Assembly (NCBI GenBank): GCA_910576335.1
Contig: CAJTIU010000009.1
Location: 62,001 to 126,000, forward strand
Length of the DNA stretch: 64,000 nucleotides
Source: Lachnospiraceae bacterium
GTDB taxonomy: Bacteria; Bacillota; Clostridia; Lachnospirales; Lachnospiraceae
Direction of reading: 5' to 3'
The notes beneath the pieces were generated by a model. It was not told where the DNA came from. It did no database searches and saw only the letters and a program-made list of their open reading frames with translations. Made by a program: the position numbers and the translations under genes. Positions 25,509 through 35,344 of this stretch are shown here, piece by piece. The first letter of the stretch is position 1. The number at the start of each line of letters is the position of its first letter.

Positions 25509-26651
25509 ATGAAGGAAAATGAAAACAGCAGATATATATGGAAGAATCAAAAAAAGCTGCGGACAGGATATACGACAGGGAGTTGTGCGGCAGGCGCGGC
25601 AAAGGCGGCTGTATGGATGCTTCTTGGCAAAAAGAGCGTTTCGCAGGTACAGCTTAAGACCCCGAAGGGAATTACGCTTTACCTTGATATAGAAAAGATC
25701 AAAAGAACCCCGGAGGAGGTAGTCTGTGCAATCCGCAAGGACAGTGGAGATGATCCGGATGTGACCAATGGGATCTATGTGTATGTAAAGGCAGAAAAGA
25801 AAAAAGAGGAGGGCATAGAGCTTAAAGGCGGGGAAGGAATTGGTATTGTTACGAGAAAGGGGCTTGAGCAGGAGGTGGGGGAGCCTGCCATCAACCAGGT
25901 TCCAAGGAGAATGATCCGTGAGGCGGCGGAGGATGTCTGTGCTTTGTATGGATATGAGGGAGGAATCCGGATTACGGTATTTATTCCAGAAGGGGCAGCG
26001 CTTGCTGCCAGAACCTTCAATCCAAGACTTGGGATAGAGGGAGGCCTCTCGGTGCTTGGAACCACCGGAATCGTGGAGCCTATGAGTGAGCAGGCGCTGA
26101 TTGATACGATTTATGCAGAGATGAGGATGCTGAAAGAACAGGGACAGGAGGTCTGTTATGTTGTCCCCGGAAACTACGGCAGTGATTTTTTAAGTGAGAC
26201 TTTAGGATATGACGGCGAGGCCAGTGTAAAGTGCAGCAATTATATCGGAGAGACCATTGACATTGCGGTACGGCTAAAGATGAAGGGGATTCTTCTGACT
26301 GGTCATGTGGGGAAACTGGTTAAACTGGCGGCCGGAGTCATGAATACCCATTCGAGGCAGGCAGACTGCCGGTTTGAGGTACTGGCAGCCCATGCGGCCA
26401 TGGCCGGCGCGGGAAAAGAGACCGTATGCAGGATTATGAACAGCGTAACGACTGCGGAAGCGCTGGAATTACTTAAGCAGCAGGGACTTAAGCGGCAGGT
26501 TATGGATACGGTGATGGAAAAGATCGCAGAACACCTGGCCCGGCGCGCCGGAGACGGCTTACGGACAGGAGCCGTTATGTTTTCGCCGGAGTATGGCATT
26601 CTGGGGGCTACGGAGTATGCAGAGGAGATAAGGAGAGAAATCTATGGTTAA
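25509..26651 (+). CDS. cbiD: Cobalt-precorrin-5B C1-methyltransferase
   Basis: About 380 residues (ATG 25509; a GTG at 25491 is possible). Begins with RTGYTTGSCAAGAAKAA, the CbiD signature; then DDPDVTNGI, GIGIVTRKGL, GAALAARTFNPRLGIEGG and LTGHVGKLVKLAAG. CbiD methylates C-1 after CbiG has opened the lactone. The stop overlaps cbiF by 8 bases. The 84-base gap before it holds only a leader. Confidence 0.95.
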   Translation: MKENENSRYIWKNQKKLRTGYTTGSCAAGAAKAAVWMLLGKKSVSQVQLKTPKGITLYLDIEKIKRTPEEVVCAIRKDSGDDPDVTNGIYVYVKAEKKKEEGIELKGGEGIGIVTRKGLEQEVGEPAINQVPRRMIREAAEDVCALYGYEGGIRITVFIPEGAALAARTFNPRLGIEGGLSVLGTTGIVEPMSEQALIDTIYAEMRMLKEQGQEVCYVVPGNYGSDFLSETLGYDGEASVKCSNYIGETIDIAVRLKMKGILLTGHVGKLVKLAAGVMNTHSRQADCRFEVLAAHAAMAGAGKETVCRIMNSVTTAEALELLKQQGLKRQVMDTVMEKIAEHLARRAGDGLRTGAVMFSPEYGILGATEYAEEIRREIYG

Positions 26652-27417
26652 TTTTGTAGGAGCGGGATCAGGCGCAGTGGATCTGATTACTGTGCGGGGA
26701 CAGAGGCTTCTGGAAGAGGCAGATGTGATTGTCTATGCAGGATCACTGGTGAACCCCGGGATTCTGGATGGCAGGAAAGAGAGCTGTGAGGTTCATAACA
26801 GCGCTTATATGACACTTGAGGAGGTCATAGAGGTGATGGAAGCCGCTCACAGGGAGGGAAAACAGGTGGTGCGTCTGCATACCGGGGATCCGAGTATCTA
26901 CGGGGCAGTCAGGGAGCAGATGGATGAGCTGAAAAAAAGGGGGATTCCTTATGAGATCTGCCCGGGAGTGAGCTCCTTTTGCGGGGCAGCGGCTGCGCTT
27001 AAGGCAGAGTATACGCTTCCGGACGTCTCCCAGTCAGTCGTCATTACCAGAATGGCAGGAAGAACGCCTGTACCAGAGAGGGAGAGCATCCGCAGCTTTG
27101 CAGCCCATCAGGCTACCATGGTAATCTTTTTAAGTACCGGACTCTTAGAGGAGCTTAAAAGGGAGCTTCTGGCAGGCGGATATGCGCCGGATACCCCGGC
27201 GGCAATTGTGTATAAGGCAACCTGGCCGGATGAAAAGGTATGCAGGTGCACGGTAGAGACATTAGCAGATACGGCAGAAAAAGAGGAAATTACGAAGACA
27301 GCTCTCATTGCAGTGGGTCATTTCCTGGAGGGGGATTACCAGCGGTCAGAACTTTATAATCCGGAATTTACAACGGAATTCAGGACAGGCAAGCATGTGG
27401 AGGAGACATATGAATAG
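26644..27417 (+). CDS. cbiF: Cobalt-precorrin-4 C11-methyltransferase
   Basis: 257 residues of the tetrapyrrole methylase family: FVGAGSGAVDLITVRG, VVRLHTGDPSIYGAVREQ, CPGVSSFCGAAAAL. CbiF methylates C-11 using SAM. The C-terminus continues normally to YNPEFTTEFR, and the last codons overlap the cbiH start (ATGAATAG). Confidence 0.96.
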   Translation: MVNFVGAGSGAVDLITVRGQRLLEEADVIVYAGSLVNPGILDGRKESCEVHNSAYMTLEEVIEVMEAAHREGKQVVRLHTGDPSIYGAVREQMDELKKRGIPYEICPGVSSFCGAAAALKAEYTLPDVSQSVVITRMAGRTPVPERESIRSFAAHQATMVIFLSTGLLEELKRELLAGGYAPDTPAAIVYKATWPDEKVCRCTVETLADTAEKEEITKTALIAVGHFLEGDYQRSELYNPEFTTEFRTGKHVEETYE

Positions 27418-28156
27418 GGTATATGCAGTAGGAATCGGTCCCGGGAGGATCGGCCAGGTCACAGGGGAAGCAAAGGAGGTATTATCCTTTTGCGAGGTCA
27501 TTATCGGATATACTGTGTATGTGGATCTGGTAAAGAAGGAATTTAAGGGAAAGGAATTCCAGAACAAGGAATATATCACGACTCCCATGAAACAGGAGGT
27601 TCTGCGCTGCCGGATGGCATTTGAACAGGCGGAGAAGGGAAAGAGTGTAGCAATGGTCTGCAGCGGGGACGCCGGAGTCTATGGAATGGCAGGCCTCCTT
27701 CTGGAGGTGGCAGAGGAATACCCGGGGACAGAGGTTGTGGTGGTTCCGGGGATTACCGCCGCTTTAAGCGGTGCAGCAGTATTAGGCGCGCCGCTGATCC
27801 ATGATTTCGCAGTGGTCAGCTTAAGCGACCTTCTGACACCCTGGGAGAAGATTGAAAAGAGACTTGAGGCCGCGGCCAGGGCAGATTTTTGCATCTGCCT
27901 GTATAATCCGTCCAGCCGGAAGAGAAGCGATTACTTAAGAAGGGCCTGTGAGATCCTGCTTAAGGAGAAAAGGCCGGAGACGGTCTGCGGAACGGTCCGC
28001 AATATCGGCAGGGAGGGGGAGTCTTATTCCCTCTATACCTTAGAGCAGCTAAGGGATGTAGAGACAGATATGTTTACCACAGTGTTTATCGGGAACAGTC
28101 AGACGAAGAATGTAAATGGCAGGATGGTAACGCCCAGGGGATATGGAAATGAATGA
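27410..28156 (+). CDS. cbiH: Cobalt-precorrin-3B C17-methyltransferase
   Basis: 248 residues from ATG 27410, preceded by GGAGGAGA; a longer frame to 27308 lies within cbiF and is not needed. VYAVGIGPGRIGQVT, VAMVCSGDAGVYGMAG, VVPGITAALSGAAVLGAPL and DFCICLYNPSSRKR identify CbiH/CobJ, which methylates C-17 and contracts the ring. The cbiET start lies inside its last codons. Confidence 0.96.
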   Translation: MNRVYAVGIGPGRIGQVTGEAKEVLSFCEVIIGYTVYVDLVKKEFKGKEFQNKEYITTPMKQEVLRCRMAFEQAEKGKSVAMVCSGDAGVYGMAGLLLEVAEEYPGTEVVVVPGITAALSGAAVLGAPLIHDFAVVSLSDLLTPWEKIEKRLEAAARADFCICLYNPSSRKRSDYLRRACEILLKEKRPETVCGTVRNIGREGESYSLYTLEQLRDVETDMFTTVFIGNSQTKNVNGRMVTPRGYGNE

Positions 28157-29360
28157 GGAAAAAACAAGACAGGTACGGCTTTTGGGAATCGGGATGGGAA
28201 TGTCAGGGACACTTACCGGGGAGGCAAAAGAGGCAATCCGGGAGAGTGACTGTGTGATCGGGGCAAAACGGATGCTTGGCTGTATGAGTCTGGAGGGAAA
28301 GGCAGTCTACAGTGCTTATATGCCAGAGGAGATCCGGGATATCGTAACGTCCCACCCGGAGTATCGGAATATTGCCGTGCTGTATTCCGGAGATATTGGG
28401 TTCTACAGCGGAGCAAGGGAATTATACCAGTGTCTGAATGGCGTATGTGACGTGAGAGGGATTCCGGGAATCTCGTCTGTGGCATATCTTGCGGCGAGGC
28501 TTCAGGTTCCCTGGGAGGACGCCAGGCTTGTCAGCATCCATGGGCGAAGCCAGCCTTATATCCATATACTTGCAAGGCACAGGAAATGCTTTCTTCTTTT
28601 CGGAGGAAATGGGCAGGAGGAAGAATTTTGCAGGAAGCTTAAGGACTATGGCCTTGACAGTCTTAAGATCTGGATTGGCAGATTTCTTTCCTATGAGGAA
28701 GAGAGCATTGTATACCGGAGCGGGGCGGACATACAGCCAGAGGATCTGAGAGGCCTTGCAGTATTATATATAGAGAATTCTTCGCCGGCTGCCCTGTGTG
28801 ACGGACAGATCAGGGATGAGGCATTTATCCGGGGAAAGGCGCCCATGACCAAAGAAGAAGTCCGGGCTGTCAGCATAGCAAAGCTGGGGATTTCAGGAGA
28901 TTCTGTCTTCTATGATGTGGGGGCCGGGACAGGCTCTGTGGCTGTTACGGTGGCTTCCATGTATGAGAGAACCAGGGTGTATGCCATAGAGCGAAATGCA
29001 GAAGGGGTATCTCTGATCCGGCAGAATCAGAAAAAGTTCTGTGTTGACCAGCTGGAGGTTATAGAAGGAACGGCGCCGGGAATCCTTCACGGGTTAGAAC
29101 CGCCCACCCATGTGTTTATCGGAGGCAGCTCCGGGAATCTGGAAGGAATACTGCGGTGTGTCAGAGAGAAGAACCCGGATGTGAGGGTGGTCCTGAATGC
29201 CATTACACTGGAAACACTGAGGGAAGTTCTTGACGCAGAAGAAAAGGGACTGATCAGAGATGTGGAGATCATACAGGCCGGCTTTGCAAGATCCCGTAAG
29301 CTTGCAGATTACCATATGATGACAGGGCAGAACCCAATCTATATTATATCATCAAGGTGA
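28143..29360 (+). CDS. cbiET: CbiE-CbiT fusion: cobalt-precorrin-7 C5-methyltransferase and cobalt-precorrin-6B C15-methyltransferase/decarboxylase
   Basis: 405 residues. Residues 1-205 are CbiE (LLGIGMGMSGTLT, VLYSGDIGFYSGARE, GIPGISSVAYLAARL). Residues about 210-405 are CbiT (KAPMTKEEVRAVSIAKL, DVGAGTGSVAVTVAS for SAM binding, FIGGSSGNLEGIL). Together they methylate C-5 and C-15 and remove the C-12 acetate carboxyl. The start (ATG 28143 or 28149) overlaps cbiH. Confidence 0.96.
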   Translation: MEMNEEKTRQVRLLGIGMGMSGTLTGEAKEAIRESDCVIGAKRMLGCMSLEGKAVYSAYMPEEIRDIVTSHPEYRNIAVLYSGDIGFYSGARELYQCLNGVCDVRGIPGISSVAYLAARLQVPWEDARLVSIHGRSQPYIHILARHRKCFLLFGGNGQEEEFCRKLKDYGLDSLKIWIGRFLSYEEESIVYRSGADIQPEDLRGLAVLYIENSSPAALCDGQIRDEAFIRGKAPMTKEEVRAVSIAKLGISGDSVFYDVGAGTGSVAVTVASMYERTRVYAIERNAEGVSLIRQNQKKFCVDQLEVIEGTAPGILHGLEPPTHVFIGGSSGNLEGILRCVREKNPDVRVVLNAITLETLREVLDAEEKGLIRDVEIIQAGFARSRKLADYHMMTGQNPIYIISSR

Positions 29361-29375
29361 GAAGAGGGGGATGGA

Positions 29376-30800
29376 ATGAACGATTCAAGAGAGTATTTTA
29401 CATCCGGTTCGTCCGCGAAAAGAGTGATGATTGCAGCTCCCATGAGCGGCTGTGGAAAGACGACCATTACCTGCGGCCTGATGCAGGCGCTGAAAAGCAG
29501 GGGATACCGGATTGCGGCTGCAAAGTGTGGCCCGGATTACATTGATCCCATGTTTCACCGGAAGGTGCTGGGAGTGGATTCCCAGAATCTGGATCTGTTC
29601 TTCTGCAGTCCCCGGGTTATGGAGACTCTCTTTATGGAGCATGCGGCAGGGGCAGATCTGGCGATTATGGAAGGCGTGATGGGGTATTACGATGGAATGT
29701 CCCTTGACAGTGAGAGGGCAGGCTCTTATGAGGTGGCGAAGGTGCTGAATACACCCGTGCTTCTTACAGTGAACTGCAAGGGTGCGGCGCTGTCTGTCCT
29801 GGCGCTGCTAAAAGGATTTCTTACATTCCGCAGTGACCATAACATTGCCGGGATTATACTGAACCGGGTCTCAGGTGCAGTCTATCCGAGGATGAAGGAG
29901 ATGATCGAGCAGGGGCTTCTGGATATGGGATATCCGGTTCCGGTTGTAGGCTATGTACCGGAGAAGGCGGTATTTGAGGTGGGAAGCAGGCATCTTGGGC
30001 TTGTTACGCCAGAGGAGATCCGGGATCTTAAGGAAACGCTGAGAGAAGCAGGCAGGGTACTGGAGGAGACCCTTGATCTGGAACAGATCCTTAAGATCGC
30101 AGAGACGGCCCCTCCTCTCAGTGCGGGAGCGGAGACTGCAAAGAAGTCTCAGAAGATTCCGGAAGGGGAGAGGGTCAGGCTGGCCGTTGCCCGTGACCTT
30201 GCCTTTGGATTTTATTATAAGGATAACCTGAAGCTTTTAGAGGAGCTTGGCTGTGAGCTTGTTTTTTTCAGTCCCATTACAGACAGCAGCCTGCCGGAAG
30301 GAATCAGCGGGCTTTTACTGGGCGGGGGGTATCCTGAGCTCTATGCCAGGCCGCTGTCTGAGAATCAGACACTGAGGCAGGAGATCAGAAAACTGCTAGA
30401 TAAGGGACTTCCCTGTCATGCCGAATGCGGCGGCTTCATGTATCTGCATGAGTCCATGGAGGGAGAAGATGGGAAATTCTACGAGATGACAGGCTTTATA
30501 GAAGGAGAGGCAGTCCGCAGGAACCGGCTGGTGAGGTTTGGATATATTGAGATCGAAGGTGCTTCGGACGGCGTGTATCTTTCCAGAGGAGAGAGATTAA
30601 GGGGGCATGAATTTCACTACTGGGACAGCAGCAGCAACGGGGATGGCTGTATCGCCAGGAAGCCGGGCCGGGATACGTCATGGAGCTGTATCCACATGGA
30701 AGGACATGTATTTGCAGGATTTCCGCACATACATTATTATTCCAATATCCGTTTTGCAGAAAGGTTTGTCAGGCAGATGAGAAGATTTCAGAACAGGTGA
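29376..30800 (+). CDS. cbiA: Cobyrinic acid a,c-diamide synthase
   Basis: 474 residues. P-loop-type APMSGCGKTTITCGLMQAL at about residues 22-40, AAKCGPDYIDPMFH, VEGVMGYYDG-like IMEGVMGYYDG, and a C-terminal glutamine amidotransferase domain with the nucleophile in CHAECGGFMYL and a late HIHYYSN. It amidates the a and c side chains with ATP and glutamine. 16 bases after cbiET. A start at 29376 has a GAGGGGGA site. Confidence 0.96.
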   Translation: MNDSREYFTSGSSAKRVMIAAPMSGCGKTTITCGLMQALKSRGYRIAAAKCGPDYIDPMFHRKVLGVDSQNLDLFFCSPRVMETLFMEHAAGADLAIMEGVMGYYDGMSLDSERAGSYEVAKVLNTPVLLTVNCKGAALSVLALLKGFLTFRSDHNIAGIILNRVSGAVYPRMKEMIEQGLLDMGYPVPVVGYVPEKAVFEVGSRHLGLVTPEEIRDLKETLREAGRVLEETLDLEQILKIAETAPPLSAGAETAKKSQKIPEGERVRLAVARDLAFGFYYKDNLKLLEELGCELVFFSPITDSSLPEGISGLLLGGGYPELYARPLSENQTLRQEIRKLLDKGLPCHAECGGFMYLHESMEGEDGKFYEMTGFIEGEAVRRNRLVRFGYIEIEGASDGVYLSRGERLRGHEFHYWDSSSNGDGCIARKPGRDTSWSCIHMEGHVFAGFPHIHYYSNIRFAERFVRQMRRFQNR

Positions 30801-30816
30801 GTTTTAGAAGAGAGAA

Positions 30817-30859
30817 GTAACTGTGAAGAGATTCATGCAAGGTTATACGCCGCAGTTAC
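30817..30859. repeat. GTAACTG/CAGTTAC hairpin repeat, copy 4 (long loop)
   Basis: GTAACTG (30817-30823) and CAGTTAC (30853-30859) with a longer 29-base loop than the other copies. It fills the gap between cbiA and cobT. Confidence 0.55.
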
Positions 30860-30875
30860 GCAAGAGGGAATAAAA

Positions 30876-31934
30876 GTGTACAGAGAAGAGATATGTAAGA
30901 GAATAGAACCAGCAGATGTAGAAAGTATGGAACAGGCAGGAAGGCATTGGCTGTCTATGGGGAAGCCTTTATTCAGTCTCGGCAGCCTGGAAGATGCAGT
31001 CATCCGGATTGCAGGGATAAAAGGAACAGCAGATTACCATCTGGATAAAAAGGGACTGGTTATCATGTGTGCGGATAACGGGGTAGTGGAAGAGGGCGTT
31101 ACACAGACCGGACAGGAAGTAACGGCTATCGTTGCAGACAACTTCACAAAGGGGATGACGAGTGTGTGCCTCATGAGTGAGGTGGCAGGGGTCGATCTGT
31201 ATCCGGTGGATATTGGAATGGCTGTCGATGTTCCGTCTGTTACAAGGGCAGACCGGAAGGTGGCATGGGGAACCAGGAATTTTGCAAAGGAGCCGGCCAT
31301 GACGGGGGACGAGGTATGGAAGGCGATCTATACCGGTATCCGTATGGTATCCGAATTAAAGGAGCAGGGATACGAGATCCTTGCCACAGGTGAGATGGGA
31401 ATCGGCAATACCACAACAAGCAGTGCAGTTGCCTGTGTACTGCTTGGTGAACGGGTGGAAGATCTGACGGGCAAGGGCGCCGGACTGGATTCGAAGGGAC
31501 TGCAGAATAAGATTGCAGTGATAAAGGCAGCTATTAAGAAGCACAGACCGGATCCAGGGAATGCGGTGGATGTTCTCGCCAAGGTCGGAGGGCTTGATCT
31601 GGCCGGGCTCGCCGGAGTGTTTCTGGGAGGAGCGATCTGCCGGATTCCGGTTGTGATCGACGGACTGATTTCCTCTGTGGCTGCTCTGTGTGCTGTGAGA
31701 ATTGCAGAGCAGGCAAGAGATTACATGCTTCCCTCCCATGTTTCCAACGAGCCGGGAGGGCAGGTGATCTTAAAGGCGCTGGGCTTTTCCCCCTTCCTTA
31801 CCTGCGGAATGTTCCTGGGAGAAGGAAGCGGGGCAGTGGCGCTGATGCCGCTTCTTGATATGGCGCTTAAGGTGTACCGGGAGATGGCAACCTTTGAGGA
31901 GGCAGCTATAGAGAAATACGAAATACTGCATTAA
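30876..31934 (+). CDS. cobT: Nicotinate-nucleotide:dimethylbenzimidazole phosphoribosyltransferase
   Basis: 352 residues starting at GTG 30876 (AAGAGGG site). VIMCADNGVVEEGVTQTGQ, GEMGIGNTTTSSAVAC, GGAICRIPVVIDGLISS and LGEGSGAVALMPLLDMAL (with the catalytic Glu) are CobT hallmarks. It makes the alpha-ribotide of the lower ligand base. Genes for making the base (bluB or bza) are not in the window, so the base may be scavenged or made elsewhere. Confidence 0.96.
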   Translation: MYREEICKRIEPADVESMEQAGRHWLSMGKPLFSLGSLEDAVIRIAGIKGTADYHLDKKGLVIMCADNGVVEEGVTQTGQEVTAIVADNFTKGMTSVCLMSEVAGVDLYPVDIGMAVDVPSVTRADRKVAWGTRNFAKEPAMTGDEVWKAIYTGIRMVSELKEQGYEILATGEMGIGNTTTSSAVACVLLGERVEDLTGKGAGLDSKGLQNKIAVIKAAIKKHRPDPGNAVDVLAKVGGLDLAGLAGVFLGGAICRIPVVIDGLISSVAALCAVRIAEQARDYMLPSHVSNEPGGQVILKALGFSPFLTCGMFLGEGSGAVALMPLLDMALKVYREMATFEEAAIEKYEILH

Positions 31935-31963
31935 CAATGATATAAAATTTGGAGGAGAAAACA

Positions 31964-32725
31964 ATGGTAGTACTGCAGTCCCTGATTATCGCATTGTCCA
32001 TGTATTCCAAGATTCCGATGCCGCGGATTGAGTGGACGAAGGAAAATACGAGGCATGTAATGTGTTTCTTCCCGGTAGTTGGAATCATTACGGGTATTTG
32101 TGTATGGGGAGCCGGAACCTTTTTGCTGGAGCGTGATTGTGGAGCGCTGTTCTTCTCTGCCGTAATGACACTGCTTCCCATTGTCATTAACGGAGGGATC
32201 CATATGGACGGGCTTCTAGATACCATTGATGCAGTCAGTTCCTATGGGGACAGGGAACGCAGGCTTGAGATCTTGAAGGATTCTCATGCCGGTGCGTTTG
32301 CAATTATCGGTGCAGGCTGTTACTTTACCGCCTGTCTGGGGCTCTGGAGCGAGGTGACGATCCAGATGCTTCCCACAATTGCCTGTGGATATGTTCTGTC
32401 CCGGGGAATGAGCGGACTGGCGATTCTTGCGTTCCCGTCAGCATCAAAGAAGGGGCTGGCCAGGACTTTTAAGGAAGGAACGGAGAAGCTTCATGCCATG
32501 ATTCTGATTCTGTTTTTTATTCTGGTTCCGGCCGGGGCCATATTGCTTTTGTCACCGGGGTTCGGAGTGCCTGCGCTTGTGGGTGCGGCACTTATATTCA
32601 TCTATTATCGTGTGATGGCAATGCGCCGGTTCGGGGGCGTGACAGGCGACCTGGCAGGGTATTTTCTTCAGCTTTGTGAGCTTGCCATCCTTGGCTTTGT
32701 GGTGATGGGAGGAGTACTTTTATGA
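31964..32725 (+). CDS. cobS: Adenosylcobinamide-GDP ribazoletransferase (cobalamin synthase)
   Basis: About 253 residues from ATG 31964 behind GGAGGAG. A polytopic membrane protein with YSKIPMPRIEWT, the GIHMDGLLDTIDAV motif (Asp cluster binding metal-pyrophosphate), KDSHAGAFAIIGAG and the ending segment GGVTGDLAGYFLQLCEL. It joins activated cobinamide and alpha-ribazole phosphate at the membrane. Overlaps cobC by 4 bases. Confidence 0.95.
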   Translation: MVVLQSLIIALSMYSKIPMPRIEWTKENTRHVMCFFPVVGIITGICVWGAGTFLLERDCGALFFSAVMTLLPIVINGGIHMDGLLDTIDAVSSYGDRERRLEILKDSHAGAFAIIGAGCYFTACLGLWSEVTIQMLPTIACGYVLSRGMSGLAILAFPSASKKGLARTFKEGTEKLHAMILILFFILVPAGAILLLSPGFGVPALVGAALIFIYYRVMAMRRFGGVTGDLAGYFLQLCELAILGFVVMGGVLL

Positions 32726-33300
32726 AAATCATACTGATCCGGCATTTTATGACACAGGGGAATTTAGAGCATCGCTATATCGGAACAACGGATGAACCTC
32801 TTCTTCCGGGACAGGCTATAAGCTATGACTATCCTGAGGCAGAGGCAGTGGCTGTAAGTCCCCTGAAACGTTGTGTGGAGACGGCAGGAATCATCTATCA
32901 CGGTACGAGGAGTTATGTCTGTGAGGAACTCAGGGAATGTGATTTCGGCCTGTTCGAGAACCAGAATTACGAGCAGCTTAAGGATCATCCTGCTTACCAG
33001 GAATGGCTTCGGTCCGGCGGAAGGGTCCCTTTCCCGGGAGGGGAGGGAATGGATGAGTTCTGTGACAGATGTGTGAAGGGGTTCTGCCGCATGACAGAGA
33101 AGTTTATGGAGGAATCCATGGAAGCTGCGGCATTTGTTGTACACGGGGGAACCATCATGGCCATCCTTGACCGTCTGGCAGGGCATGAGGAGGGCTTCTA
33201 TCACTGGCAGGTAAAGAACGGAGAAGCATACCGGGCGTGCCTTTGTGAGAAGGAGTGGAGAAGCGGCATAAGGAGATTGACGGAGATAGAAAAATTATGA
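32722..33300 (+). CDS. cobC: Histidine phosphatase family protein, probable alpha-ribazole phosphatase
   Basis: 192 residues. RHFMTQGN carries the phospho-acceptor His of the phosphoglycerate-mutase-like family (RHG usually; here RHF), with SPLKRCVETA, ECDFGLFENQNYEQL and a late VVHGGTIMAIL supplying the other catalytic residues. Its place between cobS and cbiB supports the CobC assignment (removal of the phosphate from the nucleotide loop or its precursor). It overlaps both neighbours by 4 bases. Confidence 0.88.
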   Translation: MKIILIRHFMTQGNLEHRYIGTTDEPLLPGQAISYDYPEAEAVAVSPLKRCVETAGIIYHGTRSYVCEELRECDFGLFENQNYEQLKDHPAYQEWLRSGGRVPFPGGEGMDEFCDRCVKGFCRMTEKFMEESMEAAAFVVHGGTIMAILDRLAGHEEGFYHWQVKNGEAYRACLCEKEWRSGIRRLTEIEKL

Positions 33301-34259
33301 GAATTATTGTAATTGTCATACTGGCATTTTTACTGGACTTGATATTGGGAGACCCGGTGTGGCTGTACCATCCGGTCCGGATAATCGGACTTCTGATTTC
33401 CGGGCTTGAGAGGATCCTGCGTAAAGCGGCGGGGGAGTCGGAAAAAGGACTGTTATTTGCCGGAAGCCTTCTGTGGATTCTGGTAAGCAGCATATCCTTC
33501 TGGGCGTCAAAAGGACTGCTCTTTCTGGCCGGGGCAGTGCATCCGGTTCTGGCGTCTGCCCTGGAGGTATTCTGGTGTTACCAGCTTCTGGCGGCAGCTT
33601 CCCTTAAGAAGGAGAGTATGAAGGTGTATGAAAGGCTTAAGCAGGGAGACCTGGCAGGAGGCAGGCAGGCGGTATCCATGATTGTGGGGAGGGATACCAT
33701 GAACCTTACAGAAGACGGGGTGGTCAGGGCAGCAGTAGAGACTGTTGCCGAGAACACTTCGGACGGGGTGACTGCGCCCATGCTCTATATGCTGATAGGC
33801 GGCGCGCCCTTTGCGTTCCTTTACAAGGCAGTGAATACGATGGATTCCATGCTTGGATATAAGAACGACAGATATCTGTATTTTGGCAGGGCGGCGGCTA
33901 AGATGGACGATGTGTTTAATTTCCTTCCGGCCAGGCTCTCGGCCCTGCTTATGACGGCAGCAGCATTTCTATGCGGCATGAATGCGAAGCTTGCATGGAA
34001 GATCTACCGGCGGGACCGGTATCGCCATGCAAGCCCGAACTCAGCCCAGACCGAGGCTGTATGTGCCGGTGCACTGGAGGTACAGCTTGCAGGAGATGCA
34101 TATTACTTTGGAAAATTATATGAGAAGCCATTTATAGGGGATCCGGTCCGCCCGGTCTGTCCGGAGGATATCCCTCTTGCCTGCCGCCTGATGTATGGGA
34201 CAGCCCTGCTGACTTTGATACTGGGCGCAGGGCTCCGGTGGATGGCGTTCTGCATGTAG
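33297..34259 (+). CDS. cbiB: Adenosylcobinamide-phosphate synthase
   Basis: About 320 residues from ATG 33297, which overlaps the cobC stop (ATGA). The first helix LAFLLDLILGDP is diagnostic; then MIVGRDTMNLTEDGVVRAAVETVAENTSDG-type text (see about residues 125-155), MDSMLGYKNDRYLYFG and RHASPNSAQTEAV. A membrane enzyme that links the aminopropanol arm to cobyric acid. Its partner CobD follows 17 bases later. Confidence 0.95.
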   Translation: MRIIVIVILAFLLDLILGDPVWLYHPVRIIGLLISGLERILRKAAGESEKGLLFAGSLLWILVSSISFWASKGLLFLAGAVHPVLASALEVFWCYQLLAAASLKKESMKVYERLKQGDLAGGRQAVSMIVGRDTMNLTEDGVVRAAVETVAENTSDGVTAPMLYMLIGGAPFAFLYKAVNTMDSMLGYKNDRYLYFGRAAAKMDDVFNFLPARLSALLMTAAAFLCGMNAKLAWKIYRRDRYRHASPNSAQTEAVCAGALEVQLAGDAYYFGKLYEKPFIGDPVRPVCPEDIPLACRLMYGTALLTLILGAGLRWMAFCM

Positions 34260-34276
34260 AGGAGGCGGCAGATTGA

Positions 34277-35344
34277 ATGGAATATCAGCATGGCGGCGAC
34301 GTCTATACATATGAAGGAATGATTGATTTTTCGGCAAATATTAACCCACTTGGTCCTGGCAGCGCGGTGGTGCAGGCAGCCCATGATGCTCTTGACCGTA
34401 TGACCCAGTACCCGGATGCAAGGTGCAGAAGACTTAAGAAAGCACTTGCAGGGAGACTGGGGATGGAGGAGGAATACTTTATATTTGGAAATGGAGGGGC
34501 GGAGCTGATCTTTTCCCTGGTTCTGGCAGAACGGCCGAAAAAGGCAGTGCTCCTGGCGCCGTCCTTTCTGGAATACAGGCAGGCGCTGCAGGCAGTGGAT
34601 TGTGAGATCACCCTGTTTCCCCTCCGTGAGTCTGAAGATTTTCAGCCTGGGGAGGAGTATCTGGACTGTCTTAAGAAAGAGATTGACATGATTTTCTTAT
34701 GCTCACCCAGTAATCCGGTAGGGAATGTAATTGAGTATAAGCTGCTGCTTCAGATCTTAGAGCGATGCAGGGACAAAAACATCCGCATGGTAATGGATGA
34801 ATGTTTCTGTGAGTTTTTGGATTCCTGGGAAGAGCATACGCTGCAGGAGCAGGTCAGGGAGTATCCGAATTTGTTTATCCTGCGGGCATTTACGAAGATG
34901 TACGCCATGCCGGGCCTGAGGCTGGGATACGGGATGTGCAGCGACCAGGGCCTTCTTGACCAGATGGAGCGGATGCGGCAGCCCTGGAGCGTCTCGGTCG
35001 TGGCCCAGGAGGCCGGCGAGGCTGCTCTTAGAGACAGAGAGCATCCTGTCCGGACAAGGGAATATATCAGGAGGGAGAGAGCACGGATCCTTAAGGAGCT
35101 TGACAGACTGGGAATCAGGTATTATCCCCCCATGGCAAATTATATCTTTGTCAGAAGTGAGTCTGACCTCTATGAGGAACTAAAGAGGCGGGGGATCCTG
35201 ATCCGGGACTGCAGCAATTATGACGGACTGAACCGTGGATATTACCGGTTTGCAGTCAGAAAGAAAGAGGAAAACACCAGGCTTTTGGAGGAATTAAAAA
35301 TGATTTATGAAAGGAGGGGGTGCAGATGGCAAAATCCATTATGA
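34277..35344 (+). CDS. cobD: Threonine-phosphate decarboxylase (PLP-dependent)
   Basis: 355 residues of the HisC/CobD aminotransferase fold: begins GGDVYTYEGMIDFSANINPLG, the usual CobD opening, with FCSPSNPVGN-like LCSPSNPVGN, VMDECFCEF and the PLP lysine in RAFTKMYAMPGLRLGYG. It decarboxylates L-threonine phosphate to aminopropanol phosphate for CbiB. It overlaps the cbiP start by 19 bases. Confidence 0.94.
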   Translation: MEYQHGGDVYTYEGMIDFSANINPLGPGSAVVQAAHDALDRMTQYPDARCRRLKKALAGRLGMEEEYFIFGNGGAELIFSLVLAERPKKAVLLAPSFLEYRQALQAVDCEITLFPLRESEDFQPGEEYLDCLKKEIDMIFLCSPSNPVGNVIEYKLLLQILERCRDKNIRMVMDECFCEFLDSWEEHTLQEQVREYPNLFILRAFTKMYAMPGLRLGYGMCSDQGLLDQMERMRQPWSVSVVAQEAGEAALRDREHPVRTREYIRRERARILKELDRLGIRYYPPMANYIFVRSESDLYEELKRRGILIRDCSNYDGLNRGYYRFAVRKKEENTRLLEELKMIYERRGCRWQNPL